The notes under the pieces were generated by a model. That model had not been told where the DNA came from and searched no databases. It saw only the letters and a program-made list of their open reading frames with translations. 64,000 nt of DNA, from positions 1 to 64,000 of the forward strand of contig CADAFP010000006.1 of assembly GCA_902787185.1 (NCBI GenBank), written 5' to 3'. Below are positions 26,471-34,005 of this stretch, in pieces; the stretch's first letter is position 1, and each line of letters opens with the position of its first letter. Both the position numbers and the translations under genes were made by a program. The DNA is from an uncultured Bacteroidales bacterium. Lineage in GTDB: Bacteria > Bacteroidota > Bacteroidia > Bacteroidales > Muribaculaceae.

Positions 26471-28003
26471 ATGTTTGAAAACCAACCTAAAGGACTTTTC
26501 GCGTTGGCATTGGCCAACACGGGCGAGCGCTTCGGCTACTACACGATGATTGCCGTGTTCGCCCTCTTCCTGAGGTCAAACTTCGGTTTCGACCCCAAAT
26601 GGGCCGGGGAAATCTATGGTGACTTCCTCATGCTCGTGTACTTCCTGCCGATTGTCGGCGGTTACCTTGCCGACAAATTCGGTTATGGCAAGATGGTGAC
26701 CATCGGTATCATCATCATGTTCCTGGGATACCTGCTGCTGTCGGTACCGCTGGGCGGGCAGACCGTAGCCATCGTCGCCATGCTGATGGCCTTGCTGCTC
26801 ATCAGCTTGGGCACAGGTCTGTTCAAGGGCAACCTGCAGGTGATGGTGGGCAACCTCTATGACGACCCGCGCTATGCCAACCAGCGTGACGCCGGTTTCT
26901 CGTTGTTCTACATGGCCATCAACATCGGTGCGTTGTTCGCCCCGACCGCTGCCGTCAAGGTTACCGAATACGCCCAAACCCATCTGGGTTACACCGCTCC
27001 CGGCGAGGCCTATCACTTCGCCTTTATGGTGGCCTGTGCGTCGCTGGTGCTCTCAATCGCCATCTACTACCTGACCCGCAGCACCTTCCGCCACACCGAG
27101 GAGACAGGCAAGAAAGCCAAAGCCGCTGCTGCAGCTGCCGAGCCCGAGTTAAGCAAGGAGGAGACCAAGCAGCGCATCGTGGCACTGTTGCTCGTGTTCG
27201 CTGTGGTTATCTTCTTCTGGATGGCCTTCCACCAGAACGGCCTGTCACTGACCTACTTTGCCGACGAGTTTACCGCCAAGACCGCTTCGGGCGTGCACAC
27301 CATGCCGTTCGACGTCATCAACCTGGTGATGCTCATCCTCATCGTGTATGCCGGTTTCTCGCTGTTCGAGAGCAAGACGGGCAAGGGTAAAGGCATTTCA
27401 GCGCTCATTATCCTCGCCGCCCTGGCTGTGCTGGGTTACAAGTACACCCGCGCCACGGGCACCATCGACATCTCGGCCCCGATTTTCCAGCAGTTCAACC
27501 CGTTCTATGTGGTGGCTTTGACGCCTGTGTCGATGGCCATCTTCACCTACCTGGCCAACAAGGGCAAAGAGCCCTCGGCCCCCCGCAAGATTGCCTACGG
27601 TATGCTTGTGGCAGGCGCTGCCTTCTTTATCATGCTGTTTGCTTCCCAAGGCTTAAACACGCCCAACGAGCAGGCCGCACTGGCCGAGAGTGGCCAACTT
27701 GGTGCACTCGTTTCGCCCTACTGGCTCATTTCGACCTACTTGGTGCTGACCTTTGGCGAGTTGCTGCTCTCCCCGATGGGCATCTCCTTCGTCAGCAAGG
27801 TGGCTCCTCCCAAGTACAAGGGCCTGATGATGGGTGGCTGGTTTGGTGCCACCGCCATTGGCAACAAGTTGGTGAGCGTCGGTGGTTACCTGTGGGGTGA
27901 CCTGCCCCTGTGGATCGTGTGGACTGTGTTTATCGCAGTCTGCCTCGCAGCCGCCATCTTCATGTTCGCCATGATGAAGCGCCTCGAGAAAGTCGCCAAG
28001 TAA
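26471..28003 (+). CDS. POT/PTR family peptide transporter, second paralogue
   Basis: 510 residues, clearly homologous to the upstream transporter along the whole length: NTGERFGYYTM, ADKFGYGKMVTIGIIIMF, GTGLFKGNLQVMVGN, QRDAGFSLFYMAINIGALFAP and the C-terminal FGELLLSPMGISFVSKVAPP. As in its neighbour, Asn replaces the first Glu of ExxERF. The paralogues differ in the central linker, which here is Ala/Lys-rich (KKAKAAAAAAEPELSKEE). Tandem duplication with divergence suggests different peptide preferences. A large hairpin terminator follows. Confidence 0.92.
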   Translation: MFENQPKGLFALALANTGERFGYYTMIAVFALFLRSNFGFDPKWAGEIYGDFLMLVYFLPIVGGYLADKFGYGKMVTIGIIIMFLGYLLLSVPLGGQTVAIVAMLMALLLISLGTGLFKGNLQVMVGNLYDDPRYANQRDAGFSLFYMAINIGALFAPTAAVKVTEYAQTHLGYTAPGEAYHFAFMVACASLVLSIAIYYLTRSTFRHTEETGKKAKAAAAAAEPELSKEETKQRIVALLLVFAVVIFFWMAFHQNGLSLTYFADEFTAKTASGVHTMPFDVINLVMLILIVYAGFSLFESKTGKGKGISALIILAALAVLGYKYTRATGTIDISAPIFQQFNPFYVVALTPVSMAIFTYLANKGKEPSAPRKIAYGMLVAGAAFFIMLFASQGLNTPNEQAALAESGQLGALVSPYWLISTYLVLTFGELLLSPMGISFVSKVAPPKYKGLMMGGWFGATAIGNKLVSVGGYLWGDLPLWIVWTVFIAVCLAAAIFMFAMMKRLEKVAK

Positions 28004-28010
28004 CCAACAC

Positions 28011-28100
28011 AGCGAGCCAGAGGCTCGCAATACCTCGACAACCGTGACGGCATGTCGCGGCAGGCATGTCGGAGTATTGCGAGCCTCTGGCTCGCTTTTT
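28011..28100 (+). terminator. Large palindromic terminator with self-palindromic arms
   Basis: Perfect 23-bp arms at 28011-28033 and 28074-28096, then five T. Each arm is itself a palindrome (GCGAGCCAGAGGCTCGC and GCGAGCCTCTGGCTCGC), so the region can fold as one long stem or two short hairpins. The loop adds TCGACA/TGTCGG pairing. Confidence 0.85.
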
Positions 28101-28153
28101 GCGTGCAAGTATTAAAAAACAGGCGTGGTGAGGTGCAACTGATAATTTTTCAC

Positions 28154-28161
28154 TATATTTG
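28154..28161 (+). promoter_or_regulatory. TAnnTTTG promoter for pepT
   Basis: TATATTTG, about 44 bases before ATG 28206. Confidence 0.65.
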
Positions 28162-28205
28162 CAGGTTGAAATAGAACTAACCATTAACAACAAGAACATA
28201 TCGCT

Positions 28206-29426
28206 ATGACAACGAAATTAGTTGACCGATTTTTGAAGTATGTGAAGTTCGACACCCAGAGTGACGAGCTCACCAACCTGACGCCCTCTACCCCTGGTCA
28301 GATGGTGTTTGCCAAGGAGTTGGAGAAGGAATTGCACGCTATGGGCCTGAGCGACATCTCGCTCGATGACAACGGATATCTGTTCGCTACCTTGCCCGCC
28401 AACACCGACAAGGCCGTGCCCACCGTCGGCTTCATCGCCCACATGGACACCGCCCCCGACATGAGCGGCCATGACGTGAAGCCCCGCATCGTCAAGTATG
28501 AAGGCGAGCCCATCGTGCTGAGCGAGGAGCCCCGCATCGTGCTCGACGCCGCCCAATTCCCCGAAATGAACGACTACAAGGGCCAGGACTTCATCGTCAC
28601 CAGCGGTGACACCCTGCTCGGTGCCGATGACAAGGCCGGTATTGCCGAGATTCTGACGGCTATCGAGTGGTTGCAGGAGCACCCCGAGGTGAAGCACGGC
28701 AACATCCGTGTGGGCTTTAACCCCGACGAGGAAATCGGCCTGGGAGCACATCACTTTGATGTGGAGAAATTCGGCTGTGATTGGGCCTACACCATGGACG
28801 GCGGTGCCGTCGGCGAACTGGAGTATGAGAACTTCAATGCCGCCAGCGCCAAGATCACATTTAAGGGCCTGAACGTGCATCCCGGAGCCGCCAAGCACAA
28901 GATGCTGAACTCGATGCGCGTCGCCTTGCAGTTCGCCACGATGCTGCCTCGCTGGGAGACGCCCGAGCACACCGAGGGTTACGAGGGTTTCTACCACCTC
29001 ATCCACATGGAAGGCGGTGTTGAGCAGACTACTCTGAACTACATCATCCGCGACCACGACCGCGACCGCTTTGAGAGCCGCAAGCGCGAGATTGAGCACC
29101 TGTGCCGCAAGATCAACTGCGAGTTCCCCGACTGCGCCACCTGCGAGATCAAGGACCAGTACTACAACATGCGTGAGAAAATCGAGCCGGTGATGAACAT
29201 CATCGACATCGCTAAGCAGGCCATGGAGAATGCCGGAGTCACCCCCAAGGTGCAACCCATCCGTGGCGGTACTGACGGCGCACAGCTCTCGTTCAAGAAC
29301 CTGCCCTGCCCCAACATCTTTGCAGGCGGCATGAACATGCATGGACGCTTTGAGTACGTGCCCATTCCCTCGATGGAGAAGGCGATGATGACCATTGTGG
29401 AAATATGCAAGTTGGTCGCACAATAA
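28206..29426 (+). CDS. pepT: Peptidase T (tripeptide aminopeptidase)
   Basis: 406 residues, the family length. M20-type dizinc peptidase: HMDTAPD (about residues 79-85) holds the first metal histidine and its aspartate, GADDKAG (about 140-146) the bridging aspartate, [12 protein letters not shown] (about 175-186) the catalytic Glu pair, and GTDGAQLS near the C-terminus the last metal site region. The enzyme removes the N-terminal residue of tripeptides in the cytoplasm. Its place right after two peptide importers suggests uptake followed by hydrolysis, though it has its own promoter. Confidence 0.95.
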   Translation: MTTKLVDRFLKYVKFDTQSDELTNLTPSTPGQMVFAKELEKELHAMGLSDISLDDNGYLFATLPANTDKAVPTVGFIAHMDTAPDMSGHDVKPRIVKYEGEPIVLSEEPRIVLDAAQFPEMNDYKGQDFIVTSGDTLLGADDKAGIAEILTAIEWLQEHPEVKHGNIRVGFNPDEEIGLGAHHFDVEKFGCDWAYTMDGGAVGELEYENFNAASAKITFKGLNVHPGAAKHKMLNSMRVALQFATMLPRWETPEHTEGYEGFYHLIHMEGGVEQTTLNYIIRDHDRDRFESRKREIEHLCRKINCEFPDCATCEIKDQYYNMREKIEPVMNIIDIAKQAMENAGVTPKVQPIRGGTDGAQLSFKNLPCPNIFAGGMNMHGRFEYVPIPSMEKAMMTIVEICKLVAQ

Positions 29427-29491
29427 ACCCATAACCGAAGAAGCGAGCGCAAAAAACCGCAAAATTATTTGGCTGGTATCGAAAAAAGCTA

Positions 29492-29499
29492 TACCTTTG
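29492..29499 (+). promoter_or_regulatory. TAnnTTTG promoter for tRNA-Lys
   Basis: TACCTTTG, 16 bases before the mature tRNA 5' end. Confidence 0.7.
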
Positions 29500-29515
29500 C
29501 ACCGCTTTTTACGGA

Positions 29516-29588
29516 GATTCGCTAGCTCAGCAGGTAGAGCACATCCCTTTTAAGGATGGGGTCGTGGGTTCGAGCCCCACGCGAATCA
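29516..29588 (+). tRNA. tRNA-Lys(UUU)
   Basis: A 73-nt cloverleaf: acceptor GATTCGC/GCGAATC with discriminator A, D arm GCTCAGCAGGTAGAGC, anticodon stem CATCC/GGATG around loop CTTTTAA (anticodon TTT), T arm GTGGGTTCGAGCCCCAC. The 3' CCA is not encoded. Its 3' end is the integration site of the adjacent mobile element; the original downstream terminator now lies 6.4 kb away at 35988. Confidence 0.97.
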
Positions 29589-29589
29589 C
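29576..29589 (+). repeat. attL core (3' end of tRNA-Lys)
   Basis: CCCACGCGAATCAC, identical to 35965-35978. It covers the T-arm and acceptor 3' strand of the tRNA, the usual site for tyrosine recombinases. Confidence 0.9.
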
Positions 29590-29590
29590 A

Positions 29591-29611
29591 ATGACGGGTA
29601 ATCGCCCGTCA
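29591..29611 (+). other. Hairpin directly 3' of tRNA-Lys, supplied by the element
   Basis: ATGACGGG/CCCGTCAT with a 5-base loop and no T-run. It may guide 3' processing of the tRNA now that the native terminator has been displaced. Confidence 0.5.
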
Positions 29612-29669
29612 TTAGCCATAATACGCTAATAATGCGATAGTACCAAAAATTACCATGGATTACAAAAAA

Positions 29670-29690
29670 GAGTACTTTTTTAGTACTTTT
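29670..29690 (+). repeat. Left arm-type integrase site (two AGTACTTTT units)
   Basis: A 21-bp sequence with AGTACTTTT twice, 11 bp apart; a third AGTACT follows at 29699. The same 21 bp, one mismatch, is at 35895-35915, near the other end. Placement about 80 bp inside attL and 50 bp inside attR fits integrase arm sites. Confidence 0.7.
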
Positions 29691-29703
29691 CCGAAAAAAG
29701 TAC

Positions 29704-29711
29704 TATCTTTG
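29704..29711 (+). promoter_or_regulatory. TAnnTTTG promoter for the integrase
   Basis: TATCTTTG 27 bases before ATG 29739 and overlapping the arm-site region, so integrase binding could repress its own gene. Confidence 0.7.
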
Positions 29712-29738
29712 CATCATCAACCGAAAAACGATTCTATT

Positions 29739-31037
29739 ATGGCAAGTGTAAGATTTGAATTATCAGTGAAAGGTGGTAGCGATAATGACCGCCCAGAGTT
29801 GAGGGTTTGGCTACGTTATGGCACACCACAAAAGAGGATTAGTTGCAGGTCTGGCCTCTACGGATTCCGCGACTACTGGAGTGAGAAAAAGCAGACCCAC
29901 GGCACGAGGTTAGTTAATCCGTTATTCCTCGCCGAAGTCGTGGAAGTAAACAAGAAACTGGCCACACTCAAAACCGAAGTAGAGACCGCCGTAGCGAACA
30001 CACCGACAAGCGATATTTGCCGCCCGTGGCTCGCTCAAATAGTCGAGGATGTATTGCACCCAACCAAGAAAGAGAAAGAGCCGCAAGACACGCCCAAAAC
30101 GCTAATGCAAGCGTTTTGGGACTTCATAGAGGCAGCACCGAAAAGGATTCAGCCAAAGAGCGGCAGGCCTATTTGCGCCGCCCGTCTCAATCACTACAAG
30201 CAGACATTAAAGATTCTGGAGGCCATGGGTGCAGATGGCGTGACGATTGAACGCACCGACAAGGCCTTTTTTGATTCATTTGTCCGCTATATGTATGCCA
30301 ATGGCTACAAGCATAACACGATATTTACCCGCGTCAAGTGCATTAAATCGGTCATCAATTCTCTACCGATGGCCGAGCGGGTTAATTGTGAGTTCGTGGA
30401 GGCTAAGAAGTGCGCGGCAGTGATGGAAGATATTGATAACTGCTACCTCGATGAGAGAGAGCTGCAATCTCTGGCCGACCTCGACCTTAGTAGTCATGCC
30501 TATCTTGACAAGGTGCGTGACCAGTTCCTACTACTGGCGTGGACTGGTTGCCGATATAGCGACCTATGCAAGTTGTCAAGGATGTACATCATCAAGGAAG
30601 ATGGAGAGGACTGTTTCAAGTTCGAGCAGCAAAAAACGGCTGCAAAAGTGGTCATCCCTATCTTGCCGCCGATTGTGCCGATACTGGAGAAGTACGACTA
30701 TCAACCGCCGCGGCCTATCAGTAACCAGAGATTTAACGACTACATTAAGCAGGTGGCGCAGATGGCAGGCCTCGACGATGAGGTGGCCGTGACCCATACG
30801 CAGCAAAAGGATGACTTCACGATAGGCCGCGTCGAGACGCGAAGACCCAAGTGGCAGGCCGTCACCGCCCACACCGCCCGCAGGTCATTTGCTACGAATA
30901 TGTATAAGCGAGGCTACCCCTCACTGGCTATCATGGCCATAACTGGCCACAAGACCGAGAAGTCATTCTTAACCTACATCAAGGTAAGCCAAGCAGAGAA
31001 CGCCACACTATTAAAGAAACAATTCATTTGGCGATGA
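29739..31037 (+). CDS. int: Tyrosine recombinase / integrase
   Basis: 432 residues from ATG 29739 (MASVRFELSVKGG); an in-frame ATG at 29655 is upstream of the promoter and is rejected. N-terminal arm-binding domain (residues 1-110), SAM-like core-binding domain (about 125-230), and catalytic domain with WTGCRYSDL (catalytic Arg), HTARRSF (HxxR) and GHKTEKSFLTYIKVS (the nucleophile Tyr). It resembles integrases of Bacteroidales mobile elements. It inserts the element into the tRNA-Lys 3' end through the CCCACGCGAATCAC core. The next gene begins within its stop codon (ATGA). Confidence 0.95.
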   Translation: MASVRFELSVKGGSDNDRPELRVWLRYGTPQKRISCRSGLYGFRDYWSEKKQTHGTRLVNPLFLAEVVEVNKKLATLKTEVETAVANTPTSDICRPWLAQIVEDVLHPTKKEKEPQDTPKTLMQAFWDFIEAAPKRIQPKSGRPICAARLNHYKQTLKILEAMGADGVTIERTDKAFFDSFVRYMYANGYKHNTIFTRVKCIKSVINSLPMAERVNCEFVEAKKCAAVMEDIDNCYLDERELQSLADLDLSSHAYLDKVRDQFLLLAWTGCRYSDLCKLSRMYIIKEDGEDCFKFEQQKTAAKVVIPILPPIVPILEKYDYQPPRPISNQRFNDYIKQVAQMAGLDDEVAVTHTQQKDDFTIGRVETRRPKWQAVTAHTARRSFATNMYKRGYPSLAIMAITGHKTEKSFLTYIKVSQAENATLLKKQFIWR

Positions 31038-31717
31038 TGAGAACAAATGACATTACCGATTTAATCTACAATTTGCGTGACATTCGGCAGTATTGGTTTG
31101 GGGCAGAGACACCAAATATAAGTGAATTGATATGTCAAGCAGATTACACACTTTCGCGAGTAGGCGATTTCATTGATTATGTGAAAGGCAGTTGTGTCCG
31201 TGAAGTGATAGATGAATTAGACAAGGAAATGCTTGAATATTGTAGGGCATATTCTGCACTTATTAGCGTTGAGCAGAAGTTTGATGTGTCCGGGGAGGCA
31301 GACAAGGAGACACTTTTTAGGATATTGCATAGTATCGTTGAGTGGAGTGAGTGGATTAAAAAGTTATCTGGATTCTATAATCAAGACACCCCAGAGCGAG
31401 CCAAAACCGACATGGATATTAGGAGCTGTTTGTTAGTTCAAGATGACAAGAAAGATGACTTACTGAAAGAATTGCATTTACTTATTGACGGGCAAAAGGG
31501 TAAATTTGTAGCCATTGTGATTCTTGTATGTGTGGAGATGGGATTGATGGGAAAACCGACGTTTGGAGTGCTTAAAGCGGAGTTTGGCAATATTGGTAAT
31601 CCAAGTGGGTTTAATAACCAGTACAAACGAATCAAAGAAACCAATGATAGGAATAGTTGGAAAACCGAGATAGACGGGATTAAGTCACATTTTATTTCCT
31701 TTTTGGAGAAGATTTGA
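31034..31717 (+). CDS. Unknown protein co-transcribed with integrase
   Basis: 227 residues from ATG 31034, which overlaps the integrase stop as ATGA (ATG 31037 is also possible). Not recognised as a named family. Residues 1-110 are charged and helical; the C-terminal ~90 residues (DDLLKELHLLIDGQKGKF, then GKPTFGVLKAEFGNIGN, FNNQYKRIKE) look like a small independent domain of the kind found in other Bacteroidales mobile-element proteins. The gene is clearly more A/T-rich than those around it and may be a cargo gene, for instance for defence or regulation; that is speculation. Confidence 0.75.
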   Translation: MMRTNDITDLIYNLRDIRQYWFGAETPNISELICQADYTLSRVGDFIDYVKGSCVREVIDELDKEMLEYCRAYSALISVEQKFDVSGEADKETLFRILHSIVEWSEWIKKLSGFYNQDTPERAKTDMDIRSCLLVQDDKKDDLLKELHLLIDGQKGKFVAIVILVCVEMGLMGKPTFGVLKAEFGNIGNPSGFNNQYKRIKETNDRNSWKTEIDGIKSHFISFLEKI

Positions 31718-31742
31718 TAGCGTGAAATAGTTTTTAATAGCC

Positions 31743-31828
31743 GACTATTACTGACTATTACAAAAATTTTACGGACTATAACACCCTCTACTACCTTTGC
31801 CGCCGACAACGAAGTCAGCGGCATTTTT
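31743..31828 (+). promoter_or_regulatory. Control region before the excisionase-like gene
   Basis: Three GACTAT(T/A)AC repeats (31743, 31753, 31774), spaced 10 and 21 bases so that they face the same side of the helix, precede a TACCTTTG box (31792-31799). TGCCGC (31798-31803) pairs with GCGGCA (31818-31823) and five T follow: transcripts coming through from the integrase could end here, while transcripts starting at the box lack the left arm and would escape. Confidence 0.65.
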
Positions 31829-31859
31829 ACGCCTCGACGGGAAGTGTCATTCAAACAGT

Positions 31860-32156
31860 ATGGCAAACATAGGAACACCCAGAACGCAGGTAGTCATGGA
31901 CTACGACGATGTAACACGGATGATAGATGAAATGGCCGACAAGGTTGTAGCCAGATTGCAGCAGGTCACGCCGCCCGCGAGCAACGATGACAAGACGATG
32001 ATGACACCTAAAGAGGTGCGCTCAATCTTCGGCGTGACCGACAAGACATTGCACGTCTGGAACAAGACGGGATTTTTGCCTAGAGTGAGGATAGGTGGCG
32101 TGGTGCGCTACCGTCGTGAGGATGTGGAACGCGCAGCGCAAGTCAAGGGCAAGTGA
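31860..32156 (+). CDS. Excisionase-like HTH_17 (MerR-type) DNA-binding protein
   Basis: 98 residues from ATG 31860; earlier in-frame starts lie in the promoter/hairpin. The C-terminal half, TPKEVRSIFGVTDKTLHVW then GGVVRYRREDVERAA, is a winged HTH of the HTH_17/excisionase type. Such proteins direct excision (Xis) or control early genes of integrated elements. It overlaps the next gene by one base (TGATG). Whether it is Xis or an activator for the downstream replication block cannot be told. Confidence 0.82.
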   Translation: MANIGTPRTQVVMDYDDVTRMIDEMADKVVARLQQVTPPASNDDKTMMTPKEVRSIFGVTDKTLHVWNKTGFLPRVRIGGVVRYRREDVERAAQVKGK

Positions 32157-32908
32157 TGGCAAGACAAGAGAGGCAGCGTGCAGTCGGATGGCGGGATGAG
32201 ACACCCATTTACATCAACTTTCCAATATCCATGTTTAGAAAACTAGATGGAGACAGTCTTGACGTAAAAGATTTCAAGAAGTTGGTGGATGCAATTATCG
32301 ACTTTGGGATTGCGTCACGATACATCAATGAGTGTGGCGTGAATCACAGTTCAAGGTACTACTACGAAGATGTGTTCACACGGGTACTGGAACGAATGGG
32401 GATAACCGTCAATATGGATATTGGTCAATTCTTTTCATTCCATATCCAATCCAAGATTAAGCAAGCCAGAAAGACCGATGGCGAGGTCTTTTGCGGCATG
32501 AATAAGTCATTGCTTTTTCACTATCTTAATGAGGATGTGAGCGACTTTGAGTGTGTGCAATTCTTGTGCTATTGCGCTATCCGTTCAATTTTAGGGAGTG
32601 CGTGGATAGACCACCAGAGGCCAGTTATCAAGCGTATCACATGGGAGTTTATCTTGTCAAGGATGGCAGGCAACACCAAGCGTGAGCCAGTGGAAAAGTT
32701 GCCTAAATTCATCCGTCACTATTCCAGTAAGAGACACCGCTCGAAACTTCGCAAGGCCATAACGAATAAATGGCCAGTGCAAATTGACGGGAGGCAGAGA
32801 GGCCGTGGCGGTGCGTTCTACATGATAGGTGATTCAATGCCTATTGCCGAGGCCGTGGCTTTATATCTGGAACGTCGAGGCCGTGGAAAAGGCTCGAAAC
32901 ATGGGTAG
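32156..32908 (+). CDS. Candidate replication initiator (unrecognised family)
   Basis: 250 residues from ATG 32156 (GTG 32153 possible). I do not recognise the family. A helical N-terminal part (residues 25-150) is followed by KRITWEFILSRMAG and a basic stretch (SSKRHRSKLRKAI) leading to VQIDGRQRGRGGAFYMIG, which could be a helix plus beta-wing of a DNA-binding fold. The reason for calling it an initiator is position: it ends four bases before an array of five iterons, as in rep-ori cassettes of plasmids and satellites. The C-terminus is very basic (RRGRGKGSKHG). Confidence 0.5.
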   Translation: MARQERQRAVGWRDETPIYINFPISMFRKLDGDSLDVKDFKKLVDAIIDFGIASRYINECGVNHSSRYYYEDVFTRVLERMGITVNMDIGQFFSFHIQSKIKQARKTDGEVFCGMNKSLLFHYLNEDVSDFECVQFLCYCAIRSILGSAWIDHQRPVIKRITWEFILSRMAGNTKREPVEKLPKFIRHYSSKRHRSKLRKAITNKWPVQIDGRQRGRGGAFYMIGDSMPIAEAVALYLERRGRGKGSKHG

Positions 32909-32911
32909 TTT

Positions 32912-33067
32912 TATTTATGTGGAACAAAAAGAAACACCGTTCCACATAAATAAGGTTTGCGTACCACATAAATAGAAAAAGTCCCACATAAATAATGAAT
33001 AAGGCAAAAGAAAGAAAAGTTCCACATAAACAACAAAACTACTACCGTAGTAAAAGAAAGAAAAGAT
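32912..33067. other. Iteron array, probable replication origin
   Basis: Five copies of GTNCCACATAAA(T/C)A: one inverted (32912-32925) and four direct (32939, 32961, 32981, 33019), spaced about 20-22 bp or double that. A TACTA-CCG-TAGTA palindrome (33040-33052), two AAAAGAAAGAAAAG tracts and a highly A/T-rich stretch follow. This is the layout of an iteron-controlled origin with an unwinding region. The rest of the 397-bp gap to 33305 holds the GCTAACGC repeats. Confidence 0.75.
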
Positions 33068-33151
33068 TATAAACAACAACAGTAGAAGAAGTGAAGAAGA
33101 AAAACCGCCCACTCTTGTTTTTGGTTGAACACATGGCCTATTGTCATGGCT

Positions 33152-33221
33152 CGCTACGCTCACTATTCGCTAACGCTCATTTGCCCGCTAACGCGGTGGA
33201 GTTGTTTAACGGCTAACGCCG
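33152..33221. repeat. GCTAACGC hairpin cluster next to the iterons
   Basis: CGCTAACGC occurs at 33168, CCGCTAACGCGG at 33185-33196 and CGGCTAACGCCG at 33210-33221, with a degenerate copy at 33152. The last two are small hairpins with the same TAAC loop. Possible primosome or nickase sites; no proof. Confidence 0.55.
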
Positions 33222-33305
33222 TGGGATGAGGTGGAGGATTGGAGTGTCGGTGTAGTGTCCCAGATTGAGAGAGGCCGCGGCGATGACAAACACGATTCAA
33301 AGTAC

Positions 33306-33575
33306 ATGATGACTTACAACATAACGGATGACGATTTGAGAGGATTCTGCAAGTGGTTTGGGGAGTGGCACGGATTCGAGGCCGTGGCCGCGTCAGTGAT
33401 GACTACTTGCATGACTGGTTACTTCAAGACTTACACCAGAGAGGCCGAGAAGATTCTGGCGCGGTGCGTGAGGCTTGACCTACTGGCAGAGGCCGACGGC
33501 AAAGTCACTTTCATCCGCGACGCGGTGCAGTCCAAGAGCAATGCAATGATAAACCAGAGAGACGATGACAACTGA
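33306..33575 (+). CDS. Small hypothetical protein before rusA
   Basis: 89 residues from ATG 33306; a GTG at 33231 would add 25 residues. Not recognised. The C-terminal half (REAEKILARCVRLDLLAEADGKVTFI-like) could be a last helix and wing of a winged-helix fold. It overlaps rusA by 11 bases and so is probably translated with it. Encoded in a typical early-gene position of an element, but no function can be given. Confidence 0.55.
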   Translation: MMTYNITDDDLRGFCKWFGEWHGFEAVAASVMTTCMTGYFKTYTREAEKILARCVRLDLLAEADGKVTFIRDAVQSKSNAMINQRDDDN

Positions 33576-34005
33576 AACGATATACGGGCAGATAGTCGCA
33601 AAGGCCAACAATTACCAAGCAGTGCCAGACGGCAGCGGAGGCCGACGTATCATCAAGAACGCCAAAATACGCGCCTATGAGCGCAAGTTTGCCTCACAAT
33701 GCACGATATATTGCGGGATGGGGATTTCTACACCTTTCCGTCTTTACGCTCATATCTGGCAAAAGGATGAGCGGTGCGACCTCGACAACAGTCTTAAGAC
33801 CCTGCTTGACTGCTTGCAGTCGGTCGGCGCGGTCACGGATGACAAGTTATGTGTCGAGATAGTTGCAAAGAAAGGCATAGACAAGGCAAGTCCCAGAGTG
33901 GAGTTTGCCATAGAAGAGATAAACAAGCAATTATCGCTCTTTGACTTGCGGGAGTTGTACTTGCAAGCCAGAGGGCAGAACAACATCAATAAGACCAGAA
34001 AATGA
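33565..34005 (+). CDS. rusA: RusA-family Holliday junction resolvase
   Basis: 146 residues. KANNYQAVP near the N-terminus and CDLDNSLKTLLDCLQ followed by VTDDKLCVEIVAKKG match the RusA fold; the aspartates in DLDN and DDK are the metal-binding catalytic residues. RusA enzymes cut four-way junctions and occur mainly in phages and their satellites, where they resolve replication or packaging intermediates. The stop overlaps the next start as ATGA. Confidence 0.85.
   Translation: MTTETIYGQIVAKANNYQAVPDGSGGRRIIKNAKIRAYERKFASQCTIYCGMGISTPFRLYAHIWQKDERCDLDNSLKTLLDCLQSVGAVTDDKLCVEIVAKKGIDKASPRVEFAIEEINKQLSLFDLRELYLQARGQNNINKTRK

Noticed and set aside
28218-29462. 414-codon minus-strand frame opposite pepT
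   Set aside because: Shadow of pepT, caused by codon bias; no family motif in its translation.
29655-29738. Upstream extension of the integrase from ATG 29655
   Set aside because: These codons run through the arm-type repeats and the -7 box; the family-typical N-terminus begins at 29739.
32915-33163. 82-codon minus-strand frame across the iterons
   Set aside because: Low-complexity Phe/Leu/Ser translation of the A/T-rich origin region with repeated iteron words; no promoter.
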